The notes under the pieces: model-generated
Databases searched by the model: none
What the model was told of the DNA's origin: nothing
What the model saw: the letters and a program-made list of their open reading frames with translations, nothing else
Made by a program: the position numbers and the translations under genes
NCBI RefSeq assembly: GCF_003568665.1
Contig: NZ_QXMH01000003.1
Location: 1-64,000, forward strand
Source of the DNA: Chitinophaga alhagiae
GTDB lineage: Bacteria; Bacteroidota; Bacteroidia; Chitinophagales; Chitinophagaceae
DNA length: 64,000 bases
Reading direction: 5' to 3'
In this document: positions 29,862 through 37,958 of the stretch, one piece after another
How the letters are laid out: each line of letters opens with the position of its first letter
Position numbering within the stretch: position 1 is the first letter of the stretch

Positions 29862-29920
29862 GTCCAGATCTGCCCGTAATAATGTCCAATAACCCCCCCC
29901 CAGGGTTAACATGCAGCCCC

Positions 29921-29928
29921 TAGCTTTG
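29921..29928 (+). promoter_or_regulatory. -7 element of the MFS transporter gene
   Basis: TAGCTTTG matches TAnnTTTG exactly. It overlaps an upstream in-frame ATG (29928), which argues that translation starts at 29955. Confidence 0.5.
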
Positions 29929-29954
29929 TGTGGCCTGACAAAAAACCGCAAACA

Positions 29955-31193
29955 ATGACCGGGAATCCTGTTGTACAGCCAGTAAAAAAGAAACGCGCCA
30001 TGCGGCCGGCCGAGTTCATTGCGTTCTCCGCCTGCAGCATGATGCTGACCGCACTGGGCATAGACATTATGCTGCCCGTGTTTGCCGAGCTGCGCGCACA
30101 CTTCGGGCTTGGTACAACCGCAACGGCCACGGCGCATATCATTGAGTTCTTTTTTATGGGACAGGTGGCCCAGATCGTTTTTGGCCTGCTGTCTGACCGC
30201 TTTGGCCGGCTGGCCATACTGCGCACCGGGTTTCCGCTCTATATTGCCGGCGGCGTTGCTGCTACCTTTGCCCCCAGCCTGGAGCTGATGTATGCGGCGC
30301 GCTTTGTGGCCGGCGCCGGCGCTTCCGCCGTATTTATGACCACCATTGCCGGTGTGCGTGACCGGTTTGTGGGAGATCAGATGGCCCGCACCATGTCCCT
30401 GATACTCACCATCTTCCTTTTCACCCCTGTTATAGCGCCCTTCCTGGGGCAGGCCATTCTCCACGTTTCATCGTGGCGCATGGTATTCCTTACGCCGCCC
30501 ATATTTGCGGTCATTGTTTTTGCATGGTCTCTCAGGCTGGAAGAATCCCTCCCGCGGGAACGGCGCATTGTGCTCAAATGGGCAAACATCAGCCAGTCTG
30601 TAAAGCGCGTGACCGGCAACCGTGTGTTCTTGCGATACATGGTAACCACCACGCTGCTTTTTGCGGCCCTCAGCTCCTACGTTTCCAGCTCCGAACGGAT
30701 AGTGGGCGAGATCTACGGCAGGCCGGAGCTGTTCTCGTGGATATTTGCGGGCATAGGGCTGCTGATGGCGTTCTTTGCGCTGATGAACTCCCGCCTTTCT
30801 ACCCGGTACGGCGCCCGGCGGGCCATCAGGTGGCTGCTGGTCATTTACCTGGTGCTGGCCGGCCTGCTGCTGCTCTTCACTTTCCTGACCAATGATCCGC
30901 CAGACATGCGGGTGTTCTTTATAGCCGTTTCGCTGATGATGGCGCTCAACCTGGCTATAGAGCCTAACAGCGGAGCGCTGGCGCTGGAACCACTGGGCCA
31001 TGTAGCCGGCATTGCGGCGGCTGTTTACGGCACCGTTTTCTTTTTCATCGGCTCATCACTGGGTGCGGTTATCAGCCACTTTATGGTATACGGCGTATTT
31101 CCCCTGGTGCTGAGTTTCTTTATCATCGGGCTTATTGCCGTGTTGTTGGTGTTTGGTGACCGGCGGCCTTTGCTGCAGAAGTACAGCCGTTAG
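29955..31193 (+). CDS. MFS multidrug transporter, Bcr/CflA type
   Basis: 412 aa from ATG 29955 with 12 predicted membrane helices. Helix 1 MLTALGIDIMLPVFAELRAHF and loop 2-3 LSDRFGRLAILRTG are typical of DHA1-family drug:proton antiporters (Bcr/CflA). It exports small hydrophobic drugs or metabolites in the family; the substrate here is unknown. It is a single gene with its own promoter. Confidence 0.9.
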   Translation: MTGNPVVQPVKKKRAMRPAEFIAFSACSMMLTALGIDIMLPVFAELRAHFGLGTTATATAHIIEFFFMGQVAQIVFGLLSDRFGRLAILRTGFPLYIAGGVAATFAPSLELMYAARFVAGAGASAVFMTTIAGVRDRFVGDQMARTMSLILTIFLFTPVIAPFLGQAILHVSSWRMVFLTPPIFAVIVFAWSLRLEESLPRERRIVLKWANISQSVKRVTGNRVFLRYMVTTTLLFAALSSYVSSSERIVGEIYGRPELFSWIFAGIGLLMAFFALMNSRLSTRYGARRAIRWLLVIYLVLAGLLLLFTFLTNDPPDMRVFFIAVSLMMALNLAIEPNSGALALEPLGHVAGIAAAVYGTVFFFIGSSLGAVISHFMVYGVFPLVLSFFIIGLIAVLLVFGDRRPLLQKYSR

Positions 31194-31224
31194 TTGCATG
31201 TATAGATCAGGCTTAATATATTTG
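31194..31224 (+). promoter_or_regulatory. Canonical Bacteroidota promoter before the 31287 gene
   Basis: TTG (31194-31196), 20-bp spacer, TATATTTG (31217-31224). The TTG follows the MFS stop codon immediately. Confidence 0.6.
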
Positions 31225-31286
31225 AAGGAGGGTACAAGGTACTCCCGCGTTCCTTTAGTATTTGCATATTTATCTCACAATACCTT

Positions 31287-32015
31287 ATGATACATCGCCT
31301 GCTCCTCCTGATATCCGTACTGCTCTCAACACACGCATTTGGCCAGCACTACGAACGAAATAGTATTTGCGGAAATGACACCATTGAGGTGGATTACATA
31401 AGTATAAAGACCGGGGAAAGCGTTCAATACAAAGCCTTTGAATGTACAAAGGTTGCCAAGCTGGGGATCAGGATAGACATCGGGTTTAATCATTATCAAT
31501 ACAATGCTAAAACTGAAAATTGGTTAGGAAGCCACAGTGGGCCGCTTGTAGGATTGACAATCGCATACGGGAATTTCAACTTCGGAGTGAAATTTAAACC
31601 GGCAACGATAAGCCCCAAACAAAACCTGGACTTTCATGGGGAACAGCTGACTAACAGCGCAAAACTAAATCCTAACAAAATAGACTTCGATTTTGGTTAT
31701 GCTGTCAATTTCAAACACAACATTTCACTGGAACCTTACATCGCATTAACTGCAAATAGCTTTATTGTTATCAATGAAGAAGAATTGGGTAAAAACTACC
31801 ACATTAACAGAACAAAAGGATTCACAGTTGGCACAACCTTAAACAAGTATTTCCGCCTGAAGGACTTCCAGTTTTTATCTGTATTTGCAAAATACGGCTA
31901 CGGCCTGACTAACTTTAAGAAAGTACATCCCAGCCTGGGCGTGGGATATTCAGACATTGCGGTGGGCATCGCTTACAAGGGTTTTATCAAGCAAAGGTTT
32001 TTGAAGAGAATTTAA
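31287..32015 (+). CDS. Secreted beta-strand-rich protein, possible outer-membrane barrel
   Basis: 242 aa with signal peptide (about 1-19, ending AFGQ). The mature protein has alternating polar/aromatic strands (LGIRIDIGFNHYQY, GLTIAYGNFNFGVKF, DFDFGYAVNF, VFAKYGYGLTNF, SDIAVGIAYKGF) like small outer-membrane beta-barrels, but it ends in a basic KRI tail, not an aromatic. No family recognised. Its last 24 codons recur as a fragment at 34263, so the gene belongs to a duplicated family. The base composition is AT-richer than the neighbouring transporter gene. Confidence 0.7.
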   Translation: MIHRLLLLISVLLSTHAFGQHYERNSICGNDTIEVDYISIKTGESVQYKAFECTKVAKLGIRIDIGFNHYQYNAKTENWLGSHSGPLVGLTIAYGNFNFGVKFKPATISPKQNLDFHGEQLTNSAKLNPNKIDFDFGYAVNFKHNISLEPYIALTANSFIVINEEELGKNYHINRTKGFTVGTTLNKYFRLKDFQFLSVFAKYGYGLTNFKKVHPSLGVGYSDIAVGIAYKGFIKQRFLKRI

Positions 32016-32077
32016 TTCCGCCCGCAAGCAAATACGCGAAGATCAAGACATTGGAATTTAGCTCATTTCACATGTTA

Positions 32078-32317
32078 TTAAATATGACGATCAGGTAAAA
32101 AGTCCTTCGGTGAGCATTCAAATATCTTCGCCAGTTCATTGAGGTGATTGAGGTTGTATTTGGCCCGGTACTTAGGGTTTTCCACGTCACCAATAAAACC
32201 TACAGACACATCCAGCATATAGGCTAAATCCTTTTGGGAATAGTCTTTTTCTATTCTTTTAGCTTTCACTGTATCTATAACATATTGTTCAATTGGACTA
32301 AGTAATGGATCAGGCAT
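32078..32317 (-). CDS. Short XRE-family HTH regulator
   Basis: 79 aa from Met at 32317 (MPDPLLSPIEQYV); an earlier Met at 32341 is possible. An HTH_3 domain covers residues 10-65 (RIEKDYSQKDLAYMLDVSVGFIGDVEN), ending with FECSPKDFLPD typical of XRE proteins. It is divergent from the 72-aa gene at 32512, and the two could form a small regulatory module. The DNA target is not evident. Confidence 0.8.
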   Translation of the reverse strand: MPDPLLSPIEQYVIDTVKAKRIEKDYSQKDLAYMLDVSVGFIGDVENPKYRAKYNLNHLNELAKIFECSPKDFLPDRHI

Positions 32318-32511
32318 TTGCGGGTATATTTTGATCCACAAAGAATCATTGTCTGAAAAAATATTTCACACGTACAAGTATATGTATTGTATTTGAGTAT
32401 TAAAAACTCATTTAAGATGGCAACTTTTAAATGCAAAGTCATGGTTGTGATCAAGGACAATCATGGCTCCTCTTCTGACTTTACTCACATTGTTCATTAA
32501 TCCGGCTTTCC

Positions 32512-32730
32512 ATGAAAAAGAAGAAAAACGAACTGAAAACGTTATCGCAATATTTTACAGCACTGGAAACCACTTTTCGCAAACGTGTTTGCAAAGAGCT
32601 TGCCTGGCGGAAGGCAACCTTCCACGAAAGGCAGAAATCCCCCGCGAAACTTTCACCAGTAGAAAGGGACGCTATCAAGGGAATCGGCTGGGAACTAGCG
32701 AATGACCTTCGTCGAAAGATATCAAAATAG
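32512..32730 (+). CDS. Small basic protein of unknown function (72 aa)
   Basis: 72 aa, mainly helical, Lys/Arg-rich: LETTFRKRVCKELAWRKATFHERQ followed by KLSPVERDAIKGIGWELAN. The pattern (helix, 'W..ATFxxR', 'LS..ER..I') resembles small Bacteroidota regulator-like proteins of mobile regions. The overlapping frame 32463-32705 is a shadow. It is followed immediately by the structured non-coding segment. Confidence 0.55.
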   Translation: MKKKKNELKTLSQYFTALETTFRKRVCKELAWRKATFHERQKSPAKLSPVERDAIKGIGWELANDLRRKISK

Positions 32731-33010
32731 GTTGTTGAACAACATCAACGTCGAACACCTCGCCGCTGGGGCAGTCCCCGGCAATGTCTGGCAGTTGAAA
32801 CATAGCCAGACCTATAAGTGAGGCCTATCGTACCTAGGTTAGACGCCGGCATCACCGGGTCAACATAAAGGGAATACCGTAGGGTAAGCGAAGGGAAAGC
32901 GAACGGTAGGTGGACTTGATGCGGAAATGCCCTGCAAATGGTGTAGGGATGATCTGGCGATGCCGTTTTGAGCTAACACCGGCTAAAAAAGGGTGCGGAA
33001 ATATGTTCAG
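32731..33010 (+). ncRNA. Structured non-coding segment, possible group II intron domain I remnant
   Basis: No frame is supported here but stems follow one another: GTTGT-TGA-ACAAC (32731-32743), GCTGGGG-CAGT-CCCCGGC (32765-32782), GTCTGGC/GCCAGAC (32786-32811), GAC-G-CCGG/CCGGGTC (32842-32861), ACCGT/ACGGT (32876-32907, enclosing GGTAAGCGAAGGGAAAGCGA), CCCTGC/GTAGGG (32930-32948). The GAAA-rich internal loops and the text around 32896-32990 resemble domain I of bacterial group II introns as I remember them. No domain V-like hairpin and no reverse transcriptase follow, so this would be a 5' remnant. Another structured RNA is possible. Confidence 0.4.
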
Positions 33011-33155
33011 GATATCACGCGCGAGGCAAAAAGCAGCGGGGAACAGTGTTTTCAGGGTGTTTTAAGGAAGAAAAAGTGAGGTTTGGGCATGAAGGGGCGT
33101 TCAGCGAGGCTGGTGAGGCGGTAAAGGGTATAAAAAAGATCTGCGAAGCGGAGGT

Positions 33156-33249
33156 TATTCCCGTTGCGGATGGTGAATGACCGATCCCGGCACTCCAGGC
33201 GTTGTGTACGCTATTCCCGTTGCGGATGGTGAATGACCAGACCCGGCAC
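33156..33249. repeat. Two 38-bp direct repeats, 56-bp period
   Basis: TATTCCCGTTGCGGATGGTG... at 33156-33193 recurs at 33212-33249, differing only in the three bases before CCCGGCAC. The second copy encodes the C-terminus and stop of the 33211-34029 gene. Confidence 0.8.
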
Positions 33250-34029
33250 AACCGGCGGCTGCACCCGCGGCTGCCGCTGCGTACCATACGGAACAGGCTC
33301 TTCCCGCACTACCACCGCTGCCTCCGGCTGCAGCACGGCAATGATCTGCGCCGCCATAAACTTCCGGTTGGCCAGCAGGTACGGGCGGCCATGTTCCACC
33401 TGCCAGCAGGTCACCTCCAGTATCACGCAGGTGACCGTGTTGCCGTCAGCCGGCACCGTCAGCGAAAACGCCGCCGATGGCTCATCCGCCTTCAGCATCA
33501 CCATATCTGACGCCGCGGCCTTTGCCGTGGCAAAACCGCGCTCCAGGCATACGGCCACCGCCCTGAAGCCCACATGCGTGGCCCTGGGGTTGCACAAATG
33601 CTGCCGGATGGCGGGAACGGTTACGCCAATGCTGCCGTCCGCATGGCGCATAGCGGCGGCCTGTACGGGCAAAACATGGGAAAGGTCTGCATGCGTAGTG
33701 AAACAGAAGCGCTCCAGGTCACGGAAGTACCGCGGTATAAAACGTTTCTGCCGGTGCAGGTCATCTTGCCGCAATACGTGCAGCAGGCTCCTGTTCAGCC
33801 TGTTGATCAGCGTCATTTCCTGCTTTACGTGCAGCAGCCCGTGCAGGGCATGGCGCACGGTAGCCCCCAGGCGGCTGGCCTTCCCGAAGTGGCGGCTGCT
33901 CACCTTGCTGTGCGGGCTTTGCCGTACTTGCTCCGGCGCGCTGCGCAGGTAGTACTTTTTGCCCACCCGGTAACCGATGAGGTTCCCCACCTTCCCGGTG
34001 AATTTTAACAAACTTGTTTGCGTTGCCAT
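33211..34029 (-). CDS. Bacteroidota-specific protein of unknown function
   Basis: 272 aa from ATG 34029 (MATQTSLLKFTGKVGNLIGY); the open frame reaches 34233 but the extension looks non-coding. The N-terminus carries the motif GKVGNLIGYRVGKKYYLRS followed by PEQVRQSPHSKVSSRHFGKASRLG, a signature I have seen in multi-copy Chitinophagaceae/Sphingobacteriia proteins of unknown role. No signal peptide or membrane helix. The C-terminus lies in a tandem duplication, so its last residues may be recent. Confidence 0.7.
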   Translation of the reverse strand: MATQTSLLKFTGKVGNLIGYRVGKKYYLRSAPEQVRQSPHSKVSSRHFGKASRLGATVRHALHGLLHVKQEMTLINRLNRSLLHVLRQDDLHRQKRFIPRYFRDLERFCFTTHADLSHVLPVQAAAMRHADGSIGVTVPAIRQHLCNPRATHVGFRAVAVCLERGFATAKAAASDMVMLKADEPSAAFSLTVPADGNTVTCVILEVTCWQVEHGRPYLLANRKFMAAQIIAVLQPEAAVVVREEPVPYGTQRQPRVQPPVVPGLVIHHPQRE

Positions 34030-34262
34030 AACATGTTTTTTATTGAATGTAAGGCATTTGGCGGGGCAGGGCGGTAAGGGGGATTCAATAGATTCTAAAA
34101 GGCGAACGATTGGCGTTAAATATTTTCCAAGAGCAACTAGATTGGGATTAGATATTGATGAAGAGGAAAGCCTGCAGGGATGGAAGTTATCGAAAAATGG
34201 CGCGGCGAAAGACAGAAATCGGGACTGTTCCAATTAAGCGCTGCCGTTTATGCGGTTGACCA

Positions 34263-34352
34263 GGATATTCAGACATTGTGATCGGCATCGCTTACAAGGG
34301 TTTTATTAAGCAAAGACTTTTGAAGAGAAAATTTAGTTCCTCTTGCAAGCAT
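34263..34352 (+). pseudogene. Duplicated 3' fragment of the 31287-32015 gene family
   Basis: The bases from GGATATTCAGACATTG (34263) onward match 31945-32032 at about 85 percent, including the codons for GYSDI..GIAYKGFIKQR.LKR. The upstream part of the gene is missing and the frame runs on past the original stop, so this is a remnant. The rest of 34030-34367 has no gene I can support. Confidence 0.75.
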
Positions 34353-34367
34353 GACAGGTTTCTGCTG

Positions 34368-35264
34368 CTATTTCTTCAATTTGCTCAATTCTTCTAGCAT
34401 TCTCTTGTTGTCTGCCTTTAACGCATCCAGTTCCTTGCGGTGCTCAATAAGGTAAAGTGTCAGTTCCTCCACCTTTTGCAGCAGGGTTTTGTTCATCTCT
34501 CCCAGGTCTACGCCGTTGGCGATGACCTCTCTTTCAGTAGGGACCTCGGGAAGGTGTTTATGCGCTTTGACAAAGGCTTCCAACTCGTATAGCGTTGGAA
34601 GAGAATAAGTATCTGCAAACACATGGTCTGCCCAGACTTGCTGTGTCACTTTCACTTTGCGGGCACCAATGGTGCCTTCTACAGCCAACTTGCAGGTGCC
34701 GGGAGTTTCTGTTCCGATGCCCACATTACCACCCTTAAACACAATGTTGCCTCCCCGTTCTGTAACAAGATGAAAATGGTTGCTTGCTGAAAGCCCCATG
34801 TAGGCAGACCTGGCATTGTCAGGCCCCATAAACTGTATATACTGCCAGCTGTTCGCCTCTGTATTGTAAAGGGTAATGGGAGCATCGTGATCCGTACGTA
34901 TCTGCAACGGGCCGTTCATGGCCTGCGCCCCGCGGCTGGTTAGCAGTTTTGACCACTCCTGCCAGCTTCCGCCTTGCGCGCCCTGCCGGTAAAAGAGGCC
35001 TTCATTGTTGAAATTTACCTGGTGAACGTTGCCCCCGGAAGCATCGCTCCAGGGCGCCACCGTCATTAAACCGGAATAAGTACCGTCACCGGGTACGCCG
35101 ATTATAGAACGATACTTGAAATCGAAACGGGTCTCAAAACGGAATGAATCCGGCGGATAGTTAACACTCCGCGTATCATTGAAAGAAAGACTGTGAGTTT
35201 GGGAAAATGCAATAGTTGCTGTCAGCACCATGACAGCTGCAAATAAAAACATTGATTTAATCAT
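34368..35264 (-). CDS. Secreted protein with Bacteroidota tail-fibre-type C-terminus (copy 1)
   Basis: 298 aa. Signal peptide (about 1-21), beta-rich middle (about 25-170), then the block NVGIGTETPG..KLAVEGTIGARKVKV (about 175-205) and a C-terminal amphipathic helix/coiled coil (MNKTLLQKVEELTLYLIEHRKEL). Proteins with this C-terminus are widespread in Bacteroidota and are often named tail-fibre or collagen-like, but their role is unclear; a trimeric, surface-exposed structure is inferred. It is a paralogue of 39502-40626, with near-identical C-terminal 120 residues; the sulfur operon lies between them. Confidence 0.8.
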   Translation of the reverse strand: MIKSMFLFAAVMVLTATIAFSQTHSLSFNDTRSVNYPPDSFRFETRFDFKYRSIIGVPGDGTYSGLMTVAPWSDASGGNVHQVNFNNEGLFYRQGAQGGSWQEWSKLLTSRGAQAMNGPLQIRTDHDAPITLYNTEANSWQYIQFMGPDNARSAYMGLSASNHFHLVTERGGNIVFKGGNVGIGTETPGTCKLAVEGTIGARKVKVTQQVWADHVFADTYSLPTLYELEAFVKAHKHLPEVPTEREVIANGVDLGEMNKTLLQKVEELTLYLIEHRKELDALKADNKRMLEELSKLKK

Positions 35265-35372
35265 ACGGGCCTATTGAGGGTAGAAAGGTAAAGGGCATTA
35301 TACAACCGGGTTTAGTCGGGTTCTCTCCTGTCAAGATACGGAAATCCACGGTTAAAACCTATACCTGTCTAA

Positions 35373-35873
35373 TCAATGCGGCAACCGCTCCCTGAAATAC
35401 CCATAAACCCAGGTGCCCGCTACAGCGCTCAAAAGCGTAACCGCCACAACAGACGCTCCCATGCCTATCTGTGCAAAAAGGGGCCCGGGGCATGCGCCTG
35501 TAATAGCCCAGCCGAAGCCGAATAGCACACCGCCGTATATCTGGCCTTTATTGAATGTTTTGGGCGCGATGGTTATCCGTTCACCGTAGATGGTTTTGAT
35601 GTTCAGCTTCCTGATCACCCATACGGAGATCATCCCTACTATCACCGCGCTGCCAATAATGCCGTACATGTGAAAGGACTGGAAACGGAACATTTCCTGT
35701 ATGCGGAACCAACTGATCACTTCCGCTTTTACGAATACGATACCGAACAGCAACCCCGCGATCAGGTATTTGATATTGTGGTACCATTTGTGTTCCAGGC
35801 GGCTTTCATTGATGCATACCGCATCTTGCCTGCGCACGTCATCACCCGCGCGGGCCGTTATATTCTCCTGCAT
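35373..35873 (-). CDS. YeeE/YedE-type sulfur transporter, C-terminal half (DUF6691-like)
   Basis: 166 aa, four membrane helices. FNKGQIYGGVLFGFGWAITGACPGPLFAQIG contains the conserved Gly-Cys-Pro-Gly pore motif of the thiosulfate/sulfur transporter YedE family. It is half-length; the other half is encoded by the next gene upstream (10 bp apart), so the two likely form one transporter. Last gene of the sulfur operon. Confidence 0.88.
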   Translation of the reverse strand: MQENITARAGDDVRRQDAVCINESRLEHKWYHNIKYLIAGLLFGIVFVKAEVISWFRIQEMFRFQSFHMYGIIGSAVIVGMISVWVIRKLNIKTIYGERITIAPKTFNKGQIYGGVLFGFGWAITGACPGPLFAQIGMGASVVAVTLLSAVAGTWVYGYFRERLPH

Positions 35874-35883
35874 GCTATTGTAT

Positions 35884-36447
35884 TTAAAGTGAAAGGATTG
35901 CCGGCAGTATAAAGTTGGCCATCACAAGGCCACCGGCCATAAAGCTGACGGTGGCTACCAAAGATGGCCACTGCAGGTTGGATAAGCCCATGATAGCGTG
36001 CCCGCTGGTGCAGCCGCCCGCGTAGCGGGTGCCAAAGCCCACCAGGAAACCACCCGCTACCATCATTATCAGCCCTTTCAGGCTAAACAGGGTATGCCAG
36101 TTGAGAAGTTCCTCCGGCACCAGGCTGTTGTAATTTGTGATGCCGTACCCTGCCAGTTCTGTTGCCAGGCTGGGGTTGACCACCACCGGGTCTGGATTTG
36201 CAAGCAGGTTGACGGCCACTGCCCCACCCAGGAAAATGCCTGCTACAAAAAACAGGTTCCATACTTCCTTTTTCCAGCTATACCTGAAAAACGGGATGTT
36301 GGCGGGCATGCACGATGCGCAAATATGCCGCAGTGATGAGCTGATACCGAACGATTTATTGCCCATGATGAGCAGCAAGGGCACAGTTAGCCCGATCAGC
36401 GGGCCCGCAATGTACCAGGGCCAGGGCTGTTTTATGAACTCGAACAT
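35884..36447 (-). CDS. YeeE/YedE-type sulfur transporter, N-terminal half
   Basis: 187 aa with four to five membrane helices. GTRYAGGCTSGHAIMGLSNLQWPS carries the Gly-Gly-Cys-Thr-Ser-Gly motif of the family, and SLRHICASCMP holds two further Cys. Split YedE pairs are the usual Bacteroidota form next to persulfide enzymes. It is predicted to import thiosulfate or a related sulfur species. Confidence 0.88.
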   Translation of the reverse strand: MFEFIKQPWPWYIAGPLIGLTVPLLLIMGNKSFGISSSLRHICASCMPANIPFFRYSWKKEVWNLFFVAGIFLGGAVAVNLLANPDPVVVNPSLATELAGYGITNYNSLVPEELLNWHTLFSLKGLIMMVAGGFLVGFGTRYAGGCTSGHAIMGLSNLQWPSLVATVSFMAGGLVMANFILPAILSL

Positions 36448-36471
36448 TTTCTGATTATCTGTTTTATGGAA

Positions 36472-37884
36472 TTACCGGGCTGTTTTACTTTGACAGGCAT
36501 ATGTTGTACGGGGAACAGCTGTTCCGGAAATAGCGTTGAACCCACCTTCAATCTCCGTGAAATTGCGGTATCCCCTTGCCTGCAGAATGCTTGCGGCTAT
36601 CATGCTGCGGTAACCGCCGCCGCAATGCAGATAAAAATGTTCGCGCGGGTCAACATCGTTCATCCAGTCATTGATATAGGCCAGCGGTTTGCTAAGCGCC
36701 TCTTCAACGTGTTCCGCCGCATATTCGCTTTCCTTCCGCACATCTACCACCCTGCTTTTGCCGGGCTTCACCGCGGCGGCAAATTCTTCTGCCGTTATCC
36801 GGTGAACGGTATCCGTTTCCTTACCTGCTTTTTCCCAGGCCTCCAGGCCTCCCTGCAAATATCCCAGCACATGATCAAAACCAACGCGGCTCAGGCGGGT
36901 TACCGCTTCTTCTTCCCTGCCGGGCTCTGTTACCAATAAAAGAGGTTGCTTCACATCCTTTATCAGCGCGCCAACCCAGGGAGCAAAGTCGCCGCTCAAA
37001 CCTATATTGATGGATTGCGGGATAAAGCCCAGGGCAAATGATTTGTCGCTCCTGGTATCCAGCACCAGGGCGCCGGCTGTTTCCGCTACTTGCTCAAATT
37101 CCTGCACTGAGAGCGCTTTCATGCCCTGGCTCAGCACTTCGTCAAAACTGTGATACCCTTTTTTGTTCATGGCCACGTTCATGCCAAAATACGCCGGCGG
37201 CGGCAGCAGCCCGTCCGTAACCGCCTTTACAAAAGCCTCTTTGCCGGGCTGGTTCAGCGCATAGTTCATCTTTTTCTGATTCCCGAGCGTATCAACGGTT
37301 TCTTTCATCATGTTTTTTCCACACGCAGAGCCCGCCCCGTGCGCAGGGTACACAATGACATCATCCGGGAGGGGAAGGATCTTATGGTACAGGCTTTCAT
37401 ACAGCAGTCCCGCCAGCTCCTCCTGCGTCATATTAGCGGCTTTTTGCGCCAGGTCCGGCCTGCCCACATCTCCCAGGAAAAGCGTATCGCCGCTGAATAA
37501 AGCAGTTGCTTTCCCGTTGCCGTCTATCAGCAGAAAGCAGGAGCTTTCCAGCGTGTGGCCGGGCGTGTGCAGCACTTTGATCTTAACATCTCCCAGCTCA
37601 AATACCTGGTTGTCTTCCGCAACAATTGCATCAAACTCGGGCGCTGCCGTAGGCCCGTAAACAATGGGAGCCTGCGTTTTCTGGCTCAGGTCAAGATGCC
37701 CGCTCACAAAATCCGCATGAAAATGTGTTTCAAAAATATACTTAAGCGTGGTACCGTCTTTTTCCAGCCTGTCAAGGTAAGGCTGCGTTTCCCGCAACGG
37801 GTCTATAATAGCGGCCTCTCCGTTTGAAGTGATGTAATAGGCCCCCTGCGCCAGGCACCCCGTGTAGATCTGTTCTATCTTCAT
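36472..37884 (-). CDS. MBL-fold persulfide dioxygenase-like protein with two rhodanese domains
   Basis: 470 aa. Metallo-beta-lactamase fold with HFHADFVSGH (about residues 54-63), HTPGHT and GDTLFLGDVGRPDL: the mononuclear iron set of ETHE1/CstB persulfide dioxygenases. Two rhodanese domains follow (about 265-360 and 375-465). The first has LLLVTEPGRE where the active-site Cys loop should be, so it is probably inactive; the second keeps Cys in YLHCGGGYRS. CstB-type enzymes turn low-molecular-weight persulfides plus sulfite into thiosulfate. A 21-bp motif 54-74 bp upstream is shared with tauE. Confidence 0.9.
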   Translation of the reverse strand: MKIEQIYTGCLAQGAYYITSNGEAAIIDPLRETQPYLDRLEKDGTTLKYIFETHFHADFVSGHLDLSQKTQAPIVYGPTAAPEFDAIVAEDNQVFELGDVKIKVLHTPGHTLESSCFLLIDGNGKATALFSGDTLFLGDVGRPDLAQKAANMTQEELAGLLYESLYHKILPLPDDVIVYPAHGAGSACGKNMMKETVDTLGNQKKMNYALNQPGKEAFVKAVTDGLLPPPAYFGMNVAMNKKGYHSFDEVLSQGMKALSVQEFEQVAETAGALVLDTRSDKSFALGFIPQSINIGLSGDFAPWVGALIKDVKQPLLLVTEPGREEEAVTRLSRVGFDHVLGYLQGGLEAWEKAGKETDTVHRITAEEFAAAVKPGKSRVVDVRKESEYAAEHVEEALSKPLAYINDWMNDVDPREHFYLHCGGGYRSMIAASILQARGYRNFTEIEGGFNAISGTAVPRTTYACQSKTAR

Positions 37885-37937
37885 GGCTGATTATTTTTAT
37901 ATGCTATTTTACAAAGGTCTTTTATTTGGCTTTACCG

Positions 37938-37958
37938 TACAGCTACTTTTGTTACATA
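37938..37958 (-). promoter_or_regulatory. Candidate operator upstream of the MBL-rhodanese gene
   Basis: On the minus strand TGTAAC-AAAA-GTAGCT (37956-37941), part of a 21-bp stretch that matches 38798-38818 at 18-19 positions. Its centre (37948.5) is 29.5 bp upstream of the -7-like GACCTTTG (37919-37912). Confidence 0.5.

Noticed and set aside
32731..33010. RNase P RNA, tmRNA or SRP RNA in the structured segment
   Set aside because: None of the conserved sequence blocks of these RNAs (for example the tmRNA 5' end or the RNase P GAGGAAAGTCC block) is present.
33156..33249. CRISPR array
   Set aside because: Only two repeat copies with an 18-bp gap and coding overlap, and no cas genes anywhere in the window.
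33015..33287. 90-codon minus-strand frame across the tandem duplication
   Set aside because: It consists mainly of the repeat read in another frame and has no start signal or homology that I recognise.
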